Positions 7,520 to 14,435 of a stretch of DNA of 64,000 nt are shown one piece after another (position 1 is the first letter of the stretch; each line of letters begins with the position of its first letter). Both the position numbers and the translations under genes were made by a program. The notes below the pieces were generated by a model. The model ran no database searches, had not been told where the DNA came from, and saw nothing but the letters and a program-made list of their open reading frames with translations. Source of the stretch: an uncultured Muribaculaceae bacterium (lineage in GTDB: Bacteria > Bacteroidota > Bacteroidia > Bacteroidales > Muribaculaceae); contig CAJUSZ010000009.1 of NCBI GenBank assembly GCA_910589425.1, positions 1-64,000 on the forward strand, given 5' to 3'.

Positions 7520-7560
7520 ATGAGCCGGAGTCGATGATGTTGACTCCGGCTCATTATTCT
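7520..7560. terminator. terminator hairpin after the radical SAM gene, possibly bidirectional
   Basis: ATGAGCCGGAGTC (7520-7532) pairs perfectly over 13 bp with GACTCCGGCTCAT (7542-7554), with a 9-base loop. It serves the plus-strand gene 53 bases upstream and could also end a minus-strand RNA beginning near 7862. Confidence 0.75.
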
Positions 7561-7862
7561 ATGTGCAATCCGCTAAACATTATGTTTCCATCCTGGTAAC
7601 AATCACGTTTTGGGTTCAATTCTGTGGCCGTTGTTTAGCTGGCCTGGCTGGTGCTTGTCGATTCTCATCGTAGACTGCCTTTGAACTTTTCGTGTTAGCC
7701 GCCAATCCGGATTGCACATGCCGTTTTCACGGCGGGATTAGGACCTTGGCCGGCTGAATTCATCATTCACTATTATATTTTCTGTATGGTTTTATCTATT
7801 TGGGTCAGAGGTTGTTGGGAGAACGATTATGCGCTTCCGGACGTAGCTCCGGGGATAATCGG
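7555..7862 (-). ncRNA. candidate structured non-coding RNA
   Basis: No protein frame is credible here, but the minus strand has a -7 box TAATTTTG at 7866-7873 with TTGG at -33 (7893-7896), and the hairpin at 7520-7554 at the other end. Inside are a 12-bp inverted repeat (7561-7572 with 7708-7719), a nested GCTAAAC/GTTTAGC pair (7572-7578 with 7633-7639) and a GCCGT-GAAA-ACGGC tetraloop hairpin near 7720-7735. The extent of about 310-340 bases fits a housekeeping or regulatory RNA, but I could not match it to tmRNA, RNase P or 6S RNA by eye. Confidence 0.35.
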
Positions 7863-7865
7863 ATG

Positions 7866-7896
7866 CAAAATTAGGCATTATGCTCAAATTATCCAA
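7866..7896 (-). promoter_or_regulatory. candidate promoter pointing into 7520-7862
   Basis: On the minus strand TAATTTTG (7866-7873) matches the -7 consensus and TTGG (7893-7896) lies 19 bases upstream, a three-of-four match to TTTG. No minus-strand gene starts nearby, so the product would be an RNA. Confidence 0.4.
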
Positions 7897-7998
7897 GTAT
7901 TCATGGGTTAAAATTTGTAAATATGCCATTAATTGACCTTGTTTTGACTTCCGTATCAGTTTTGTATGGTCATTATGAAAACGATTTAAATGTTTTGT

Positions 7999-8604
7999 CT
8001 ACATTTTGATTTCCTGGAGGTCTACGAGATGGTTTACGATCGCGTAGATTGTCAGGCCGGTTGCGCTGTGTATCTCGAGTTTGCGGGCAATGTTGCGTCT
8101 GTGGGTCATTACTGTGTGGATGGAGAGGAAGAGCCTGTCTGCTATTTCTTTGTTGGTCATTCCTTTTACCACAAGGGTTATGATCTCTTTTTCCCGGGAG
8201 CTGAGCGGTTCACGGTCGGGATCGGAGTCGGTATCCGTGTCTGAAGACGTGAGCTTTCTGATTGTGTCCGCCATCGACGGGAGGTCTTCCACGACAGAGA
8301 CCGATCCGTCGTAGAGGGATCTTGTCTGGCGGTCGAGAGGGCTTATCTCTATAGCGATTATCTTTATTTCGTGTTCAATTTCCTGACGGAGCTGCTGAGG
8401 GGCGAATGCTCCTCCGAAGGTGGGATTGACTACGACTATGTCGGATCGGGTGCTTTTCAGACAGTCGATAAGATCCGGATATGAATGTACTTCGATTGTC
8501 TGCGACTGCAGCCCAGGCAGTCGTCTGAGGCAGAAGCTGAGTCCTGCTGAGATCACGGGGGAGGTTTCGGCTACGATTATGTGGAGTTTTTCGTCGTGTC
8601 TCAT
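7999..8604 (-). CDS. LuxR-family regulator with a receiver-like domain lacking the phospho-Asp
   Basis: This 201-residue protein has an N-terminal CheY-like receiver (about residues 8-115) and a C-terminal LuxR/NarL helix-turn-helix (about 137-200: LSSREKEIITLVVKGMTNKEIADRL, given here as a motif region). The expected phospho-acceptor Asp at the end of strand 3 is Asn60 (IVVVNP), and the acidic pair near residue 13 is Ala-Glu. The protein is therefore probably not regulated by ordinary phosphotransfer. Its ATG overlaps the TGA of the hemerythrin gene (ATGA, 8601-8604), so the two are translationally coupled. It may control that gene or respond to the same signal. Confidence 0.85.
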   Translation of the reverse strand: MRHDEKLHIIVAETSPVISAGLSFCLRRLPGLQSQTIEVHSYPDLIDCLKSTRSDIVVVNPTFGGAFAPQQLRQEIEHEIKIIAIEISPLDRQTRSLYDGSVSVVEDLPSMADTIRKLTSSDTDTDSDPDREPLSSREKEIITLVVKGMTNKEIADRLFLSIHTVMTHRRNIARKLEIHSATGLTIYAIVNHLVDLQEIKM

Positions 8605-9308
8605 TGTTCGTGTGAGGTGTTCTTTTTTGCTTTTTCAAGCATGCTGATCGCTGGAATCAGGAGTTCGTCTTCGATGTGGCAATGGTCCGAGAGTTCTTCT
8701 TCGCATCTGTATATGTCGTAGAGTGCGTCGTTGAGGAGGTTTGCATCTGCTTTTGCCGGACCGTATTTGATTATGATGCTTTTCAGTTCGTGGAGCCGGG
8801 AGGAGACTTCCTCGTGGTGGTCGCTGTATGTGTGGAGATCGGGCGCAGAGGAGGTGTCGGCGTTCAGTAGGGATTCGACGTAGGCGAATATGGTGCGTTC
8901 CTCGAAATCCATGTGTGTGCGCACCTGGGTCTCGTATTCGTCGAAGAAGCGCATTATCAGGAATGATATTTCAGACGGGGCTGATGAGATTCCGTCGGCA
9001 AGTTTGCGCCTGATAGACGGGAGCAGGTAGCCGAGAAAGTAGGCATGGCTCTGCTTTAGGTATTGCATGAGTGCCTGGGCGGATATCCGCCCGGCCGTGT
9101 CCGCGTGGGTGTATCCGTCGATTGTGAAGTTGACCACGGATAGGAACGTATCGCAGTCCACTCCTTGTTGCCGGCATACCTCGCTCACGGTTTTATCGCC
9201 GAATCCCACGTTGATTCCGAAGCGTGTCATCACCTGGATGAGGCGGTAATTGTCGGCAATCAGGGTTGCCATCTTTTCGTGTGGGGAGTAGTGGTATTTA
9301 GATTCCAT
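8601..9308 (-). CDS. hemerythrin-domain protein, YtfE/ScdA (RIC)-like
   Basis: This 235-residue protein has an N-terminal ScdA-type domain (about residues 10-60, with Cys residues in VCRQQGVDCDTF) and a hemerythrin-like four-helix bundle (about 85-225). Possible di-iron ligands are the His/Glu motifs HAYF, HMDFEE, HTYSDHHEE and HCHIEDE. Family members repair iron-sulfur clusters or handle nitric oxide and oxygen stress in the cytoplasm. It is the first gene of a two-gene operon with the LuxR-type regulator, has its own promoter at 9472-9503, and has a leader of about 160 bases with a hairpin at 9358-9389. Confidence 0.9.
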   Translation of the reverse strand: MESKYHYSPHEKMATLIADNYRLIQVMTRFGINVGFGDKTVSEVCRQQGVDCDTFLSVVNFTIDGYTHADTAGRISAQALMQYLKQSHAYFLGYLLPSIRRKLADGISSAPSEISFLIMRFFDEYETQVRTHMDFEERTIFAYVESLLNADTSSAPDLHTYSDHHEEVSSRLHELKSIIIKYGPAKADANLLNDALYDIYRCEEELSDHCHIEDELLIPAISMLEKAKKNTSHEQ

Positions 9309-9357
9309 CTTGGAGTTTTTCTTTTCATTTGTGTGGGTGCCCGATTATGTCAGGCTA

Positions 9358-9389
9358 TATCCCGGACGCAATTCTTTGTGTCCGGGATA
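9358..9389 (-). promoter_or_regulatory. stem-loop in the hemerythrin leader
   Basis: TATCCCGGAC (9358-9367) and GTCCGGGATA (9380-9389) form a perfect 10-bp stem with a 12-base loop between the promoter and the start codon. No U-tract follows, so it looks like a leader structure rather than a terminator. Confidence 0.45.
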
Positions 9390-9471
9390 ATGCCTAACTT
9401 AAATCTAACTCTAAATAACTAATAACTAATCTTCAAACTATGCGCTGTCGCAGCTTCATAAGTTCACGTTG

Positions 9472-9503
9472 CAAAATTAGTAAGTTTCAGAGTCTTCCGC
9501 AAT
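9472..9503 (-). promoter_or_regulatory. promoter for the hemerythrin-LuxR operon
   Basis: On the minus strand TAATTTTG (9472-9479) is a consensus -7 box, with ATTG (9500-9503) 20 bases upstream as an imperfect -33 box. The predicted start is near 9468. Confidence 0.6.
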
Positions 9504-9560
9504 CCCGAATTATAGGTAAAAAAGAGGTCGGCCGTACCGACAATTAGCTATTGCTGAGGA

Positions 9561-10127
9561 TCAGTGTTTCTTTCTGACGGAAAATCCGAAGCTTCCGATT
9601 GTTTCTCCTAACTTGTGGTAAGTGCCATGATTGTAGGCGATAAGGTCGGCGGAGTCGAGGTTCAGCCTGTCTGTCTCAGGGTCGATGAACCGGGTGTCGG
9701 CTCTTACTCCCAGCACGTCGGCTATGAACATCGAATGGCTTCCGAGGTTTTCTATGCGTTTGACCCGGCATTCGATGGAGAGCGGGGACTCGTCTATTGT
9801 AGGAGATTTGACTTTTTCTCCGGGCAATGGAGTGAGTCCGGTCTCTTTCCATTTGTCGAAGTCCGCTCCGGAGCGCACGCCCGCCCAGTCGGTCGCTCTG
9901 GCCATTGATGCGGTTGTCAGGTTTATTGTGAATTCCATGCATCGTTCCAGAATCGGGTAGGAGTGCCGTTCAGGTCTGACTGAGATGTAGCACATCGGCG
10001 GATTCGTGCATATTGTGCCGATCCACGCTACTGTGATCATGTTCCATTCTTCGGGTGTTTCCCCGCAGGTTACGAGTACTGCGGGAATAGGATTGATCAT
10101 TGTTCCGGGTTTCCAGCTGACTTTCAT
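9561..10127 (-). CDS. flavin reductase family protein (FMN-binding)
   Basis: This 188-residue protein has the flavin-reductase-like split-barrel fold: PAVLVTC strand, NMITVAWIGTICTNPPMCYISVR region and ILERCMEFTINL, then GSHSMFIADVLGV and a terminal GSFGFSVRKK. Members bind FMN and reduce flavins with NAD(P)H, or act as small flavoproteins in anaerobes. Cytoplasmic, no signal peptide. Length is normal. It precedes the hemerythrin operon in the same direction but is separated by a promoter, and lies 75 bases downstream of pyrI. The substrate is unknown. Confidence 0.88.
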   Translation of the reverse strand: MKVSWKPGTMINPIPAVLVTCGETPEEWNMITVAWIGTICTNPPMCYISVRPERHSYPILERCMEFTINLTTASMARATDWAGVRSGADFDKWKETGLTPLPGEKVKSPTIDESPLSIECRVKRIENLGSHSMFIADVLGVRADTRFIDPETDRLNLDSADLIAYNHGTYHKLGETIGSFGFSVRKKH

Positions 10128-10202
10128 CCGTTTTTGTTTCAGATAGTGTTTGGGATATGGTGCCTGCGCTTGGGACGGGCGTCTTCAGTATGGGAGCTTT
10201 GC

Positions 10203-10664
10203 TTATTTGAGAACGATGTTGTCTCCGCGCAATTCGTGTTCGCAGTAGTGGCAACGCAGGGTTACGTTCTCCCGGTCGATCACTTCAAAGCGGGACGGGA
10301 TCGGTTCGTTGCGGCTCACGCATTTCGGATTGTCGCAGCACACAAGGCCTGTTATCACGTCCGGAAGCACTACTGGGCGTTTGTCGACCACTTCATAGTT
10401 GCGGATCGTGTTTATGATGGCTGTGGGGGCTATGATAGCTATCCGGCTCAGCGTTTCGGGAGAGAATTCCGTGTCCGCTACTTTTATTATCCCCTTTTTC
10501 CCGAGGCGGCTGCTCTTGAGGTTGTTTCCTATCGTTATGCTGACTCCGAGATCCGCTATGCCGAGAAGGTCTACGGCCTTGAACAGGGCGTCGGAGGGTA
10601 TGTGGTCTATGACGGTGCCGTCGCGCAGGGCTGCCACGGCAAGTTCTTTCTTATTTTCTGCCAT
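10203..10664 (-). CDS. pyrI: aspartate carbamoyltransferase regulatory subunit
   Basis: This 153-residue protein is the allosteric, nucleotide-binding chain of ATCase. The N-terminal domain (about 1-100) contains ALRDGTVIDHIP and LGVSITIGNNLKS. The C-terminal zinc domain has four Cys, in CDNPKC and CHYC, which hold the zinc that joins it to PyrB. The start is 15 bases downstream of pyrB. The pair indicates the class of ATCase inhibited by CTP and activated by ATP, as in enteric bacteria; applying that regulation here is inference from the family. Confidence 0.96.
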   Translation of the reverse strand: MAENKKELAVAALRDGTVIDHIPSDALFKAVDLLGIADLGVSITIGNNLKSSRLGKKGIIKVADTEFSPETLSRIAIIAPTAIINTIRNYEVVDKRPVVLPDVITGLVCCDNPKCVSRNEPIPSRFEVIDRENVTLRCHYCEHELRGDNIVLK

Positions 10665-10679
10665 TTTTGTCCGGTTTAG

Positions 10680-11615
10680 TTATTTTCTGGGGTCTATTCC
10701 GAGGGCTGTGCATATCATCGCCTGGCGGGCATACAGTCCGTTTTTAGCCTGTTGGAAGTAGTAGGCTCTCGGATCGTCGTCCACATCCTGTGCTATTTCG
10801 TTTACTCTTGGAAGCGGATGCAATACTTTCATCGAAGACTTGGCCACTCCGAGCATCTGGGCGTCGAGGTTGTAAAGATCCTTGACTCTTTCATATTCCA
10901 TCAGGTCTGTGAATCGTTCTCTCTGCACACGGGTCATATAGAGTATGTCGGTCTCGGCGATCACCTCCGGGGAGAAGTCTTTCGATTCGACGTATTCGAT
11001 GTTGTTGCGGTCGCAGAATGTCCGGAATTCCTCTGGCATACGGAGTTCATCGCATGCCACGAAGCGGAATCTTGCCCTGAAGTGGCTCAGAGCCATCAGC
11101 AGGGAATGGACTGTCCTTCCATATTTCAGATCCCCTACCATCGTAACCGTTATGTCGTCGAGGCGTCCCTGTGTCTTGTGGATCGAATACAGGTCGAGCA
11201 TTGTCTGCGACGGATGCTGATGGGCGCCGTCGCCGGCGTTGATCACAGGCACGTCTGTTATTTCCGACGCGTAGCGTGCGGCTCCTTCGAGATAATGTCT
11301 CATCACTATCAGGTCGACATAGTTTGCCACCATTTTTATCGTGTCTTTCAGAGTCTCTCCTTTGGAGGTCGATGTGGCGGCGGGATCCGAGAATCCTATT
11401 ATGCGTCCTCCGAGACGGTTGACCGCTGTCTCGAAGCTGAGTCTGGTTCTTGTGGAAGGCTCGAAAAAGAGCGTAGCCACTACTTTGCCGTCGAGAATCT
11501 TGCTGTCGGGGTGTTTTTCAAACCATGATGCAAGCTCGATTAGATCGAGTATCTCCTCTTTGGAAAGATCGGCTATGGAGACTATGCTGCGTGTGGAGGG
11601 TTTGGTTGTCATCAT
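10680..11615 (-). CDS. pyrB: aspartate carbamoyltransferase catalytic subunit
   Basis: This 311-residue enzyme condenses carbamoyl phosphate with aspartate, the committed step of pyrimidine synthesis. Visible active-site motifs are FEPSTRTRLSFE (phosphate loop), TSTSKGETLKD (mobile lysine loop), MRHYLEGAAR and HPLPRVNEI. Length matches the family. It is transcribed with pyrI. No pyrimidine attenuator is obvious in the 72-base gap upstream, which instead contains the malQ terminator hairpin. Confidence 0.97.
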   Translation of the reverse strand: MMTTKPSTRSIVSIADLSKEEILDLIELASWFEKHPDSKILDGKVVATLFFEPSTRTRLSFETAVNRLGGRIIGFSDPAATSTSKGETLKDTIKMVANYVDLIVMRHYLEGAARYASEITDVPVINAGDGAHQHPSQTMLDLYSIHKTQGRLDDITVTMVGDLKYGRTVHSLLMALSHFRARFRFVACDELRMPEEFRTFCDRNNIEYVESKDFSPEVIAETDILYMTRVQRERFTDLMEYERVKDLYNLDAQMLGVAKSSMKVLHPLPRVNEIAQDVDDDPRAYYFQQAKNGLYARQAMICTALGIDPRK

Positions 11616-11631
11616 TGTTTAATGAAGTTGT

Positions 11632-11661
11632 GCCGGTTTTCCGCGGTTATGAAAAACCGGC
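11632..11661 (-). terminator. hairpin after malQ
   Basis: GCCGGTTTT (11632-11640) pairs with AAAACCGGC (11653-11661), 26 bases past the malQ stop and 16 bases before the pyrB start. The U residues lie within the stem rather than after it, so strength is uncertain. Confidence 0.5.
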
Positions 11662-11687
11662 GTGTTATTGTTTCATGGGGGTAGGTT

Positions 11688-14360
11688 TCATCGTCCGGAG
11701 CGGGCGATGCGTTCCCTCATTGCGGCGTTGAAACTGTCTGCGTGGAGAAGATCGTCGAGAGTGAGATGCATTCTGTATCGCCAGTAGTGTCTGGGATTTG
11801 CAGGGTCGTTTATCTGTTCGTCGCGAGGGTCGTTGCGGCGCAGGTCTTTGTCGGTCGACAGCCAGTCCTGCAGAGGGTTGATGCAAAGCATGGAGGGACT
11901 GTCGAGAAGCTGGGTCATTATTCTGTCGCATATCCATGGCTCAGCGTAGACAGGGGCTTCTCCGGGTTCGTGCAGGACGTTGTTGAAATATCTTGCGGTG
12001 GTTTCCCTGTCGTTTTCCCACCATCCCCGTATGCCTGCCATATCGTGTGTCGATGAAGTGCATACGGAATTGTAGGGGTATTCCCATGTGTGTCCGAACT
12101 CTACATCAGGATCTTTTGGCATACGTTGGATTTCAAGGGAGAGGATCTGTAGCCGTTCCATCACTTCCGGCACGCAGCCGGGGATCATGCCGAGATCCTC
12201 GGCGCATGTCAGCATTCCCGTGGAGAATATTATCGGCGGCAGCTTCCACAAGGCTTTCCCTGCCCAGAATTCATTGTGCCTGCGATAGAAAAAGTCGTTG
12301 TAGAGACGGTCGAAGCACCATTTCGCATAGTCGCTCAGCATCCGGTATTGGTAAGTGTGCTGCGCTGCAATGCGTGGGTGATAGTGTCCTCGCTGTTCCG
12401 GATCTTCTATGAAAAGGATGTCGTCTGCCAGTCCGAGCAGAGCTTTTTCCATTTCGGAGTCGGCGTCTGTCTTCTCTGTCAAAGCTGCGAAATGACGTGA
12501 TATTTTACGCTGAGTGTCGAATTCCTGTTTGAATCTGTAGCGTCCCGGTCCTGTCGGGACGAGAAAGTCCCGTTTAGCCTCGTCGGTGCGGGAGCCGAAG
12601 AAGTCTGTCAGCATCCATTCGTGGATGTCGGGTCTAGTATGCAGTTCCGGATCGATCCAGAAATCGTAATTATGGCGTAATTCTTCCGGAGAGAATGGCA
12701 ATGCAGGGTTGAAATAACCGAGCAGACCGTGGACCGCGTCGAGCGGTATCTGCCATATCCTGAAAAAACCGAGTATATGGTCAATCCGGTAAGCGTCGAA
12801 ATATTCTGCCATTTTCGCGAACCGGTCTTTCCACCATCTGAAGCCGTCGGTCGACATTTCCTCCCAGTTGTAGGTTGGGAATCCCCAGTTCTGCCCGAGT
12901 ACTGAGAAGTCGTCGGGTGGGGCGCCGGCCTGGCTGTCCATGTTGAAAAGCTTTGGATTCTTCCATGTGTCGACGCTTTCGCGTCCGACGCCGATCGGGA
13001 TGTCTCCTTTGAGTATCACACCATTCTGATGGGCGAATCCGCGCACTTCCTTGAGCTGCTTGTCGAGATGGAATTGCTCGAAGATAAAGAATGCTGTCTC
13101 TTCGGGGCTTTCCGCAAAAAGCCGTTCGATCTTATCGTCGTCGTATGTGGCGTAATCCTCCCATTTCGAGAAGTCGGGTGTTCCAAACCGGTCGCGGAGA
13201 GTGCGCCATGCGGCATAGGGGCGCAGCCACGCGGCATTTGTCTCGGCAAACGATCTGAACTCAGCGGATTTCATCTGTTTGCCGCCGCATTCAGCGTATA
13301 TCTCCCTCATGTATTCCTCTTTGAGGGCGGTTACCGCCTCATAGTCGATCTTGTCGAGCTGGTTGAGCCTGTCGCCTTTCTCCTTGAAATATTTTCTTCT
13401 GGCAGGATCTTTCAGCGTACCTGCGGCTTGAGGCCGGATATACATGGGATGGAGCGCGAATGATGAGTTGGCGCTATAGGGATATGAATCGGTCCAGGTC
13501 TTGGTTTTTGTAGTGTCGTTGATCGGAAGCGTCTGGAGGACACATTGTCCTGTCGCCGCACACCATTCGATCATTTTCTTAAGATCAAGAAAATCTCCGC
13601 ATCCAAGGTCGTCGTCAGAACGGAGGGAGAACACCGGAACGGCAGTCCCGGCACCACGCCAGTTTCTGTCCCGGCTGTTGAATCTCAGCCCATTGTGGAT
13701 TATATGCTCTTTCGGATCGTCGATCTTTATATTGAATGTCCTGTTGCCGCCCTCTTCCCATACGGGATCGCCGTTCCGTTTGATGATGAATTTATATTCC
13801 AGCGGAAGCTTAATGTCTCCAAGAGGGATATTCACATTCCAGAAAGGGAATTCAGCATCGTTCATCCTGAGAGCCTGATCAGGGTTCCAGTTTCCCAGCA
13901 GATCGCAATTGCCGCTGACGGCTATGATTTCGTCAGGCCTCACCATCGGAGCCGCTACTCTGAGGCGCAGGGTTCCCGCTGCCGGTCTGAGAGGGAGATC
14001 AGGCAGGCTTCTTCTCAGGATCCCTTCGGTGAAAGCGGTGGAATAGTAGGGATATTCATCGGGCATGTCGTTCCACGAATCGAATATGCGGTAGTTTCCG
14101 GTGCTTTTCCCCGGAATGAATCTATGGGGTTTGCCCCATTCATTACGGCAGGATCCGTTATCGCGTCTGACAAGGAACGAGTAATCAAATTCGCCTGTTT
14201 TTGCCGGCACATCGATAGAGATTTCCCAGGTGTCGGGGCCTTTGGGATTCATCGGCAAGGCTGTCCCTGCCTTTATCTTTCCAGAGACCGGAGCCAGCGG
14301 GAGGAAGAACAGGGCCTCCCCCCAATGGGTCCGGTAGTTGATGCTGAATGTGATTTTCAT
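11688..14360 (-). CDS. malQ: 4-alpha-glucanotransferase with two N-terminal starch-binding domains
   Basis: This 890-residue enzyme transfers alpha-1,4-glucan segments between maltodextrins (GH77). The N-terminal part holds two CBM20-like modules (about residues 1-110 and 125-240, each with the LGNW-type or FDYSFLVRRD strand patterns). The GH77 barrel follows from about 250, with DAYRIDHILGFFRIW (nucleophile Asp region), CAEDLGMIPG (acid/base Glu) and STHDMAGIRGWW. The long form with CBM20 modules is normal for Bacteroidota and plants. No signal peptide, so cytoplasmic glycogen or maltodextrin metabolism is expected. It lies 75 bases downstream of nrdJ. Confidence 0.96.
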   Translation of the reverse strand: MKITFSINYRTHWGEALFFLPLAPVSGKIKAGTALPMNPKGPDTWEISIDVPAKTGEFDYSFLVRRDNGSCRNEWGKPHRFIPGKSTGNYRIFDSWNDMPDEYPYYSTAFTEGILRRSLPDLPLRPAAGTLRLRVAAPMVRPDEIIAVSGNCDLLGNWNPDQALRMNDAEFPFWNVNIPLGDIKLPLEYKFIIKRNGDPVWEEGGNRTFNIKIDDPKEHIIHNGLRFNSRDRNWRGAGTAVPVFSLRSDDDLGCGDFLDLKKMIEWCAATGQCVLQTLPINDTTKTKTWTDSYPYSANSSFALHPMYIRPQAAGTLKDPARRKYFKEKGDRLNQLDKIDYEAVTALKEEYMREIYAECGGKQMKSAEFRSFAETNAAWLRPYAAWRTLRDRFGTPDFSKWEDYATYDDDKIERLFAESPEETAFFIFEQFHLDKQLKEVRGFAHQNGVILKGDIPIGVGRESVDTWKNPKLFNMDSQAGAPPDDFSVLGQNWGFPTYNWEEMSTDGFRWWKDRFAKMAEYFDAYRIDHILGFFRIWQIPLDAVHGLLGYFNPALPFSPEELRHNYDFWIDPELHTRPDIHEWMLTDFFGSRTDEAKRDFLVPTGPGRYRFKQEFDTQRKISRHFAALTEKTDADSEMEKALLGLADDILFIEDPEQRGHYHPRIAAQHTYQYRMLSDYAKWCFDRLYNDFFYRRHNEFWAGKALWKLPPIIFSTGMLTCAEDLGMIPGCVPEVMERLQILSLEIQRMPKDPDVEFGHTWEYPYNSVCTSSTHDMAGIRGWWENDRETTARYFNNVLHEPGEAPVYAEPWICDRIMTQLLDSPSMLCINPLQDWLSTDKDLRRNDPRDEQINDPANPRHYWRYRMHLTLDDLLHADSFNAAMRERIARSGR

Positions 14361-14435
14361 CTGTATGCGGTAGGATTTATTTAGAGCTTTTTGTCAAAGA
14401 GATCTATAGGGGAAATTTTCAGTTGTCGTTTGGTG

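Noticed and set aside
13545..14384. Plus-strand 279-codon frame within malQ
   Set aside because: It is antisense to the GH77 gene; composition and lack of motifs mark it as a shadow.
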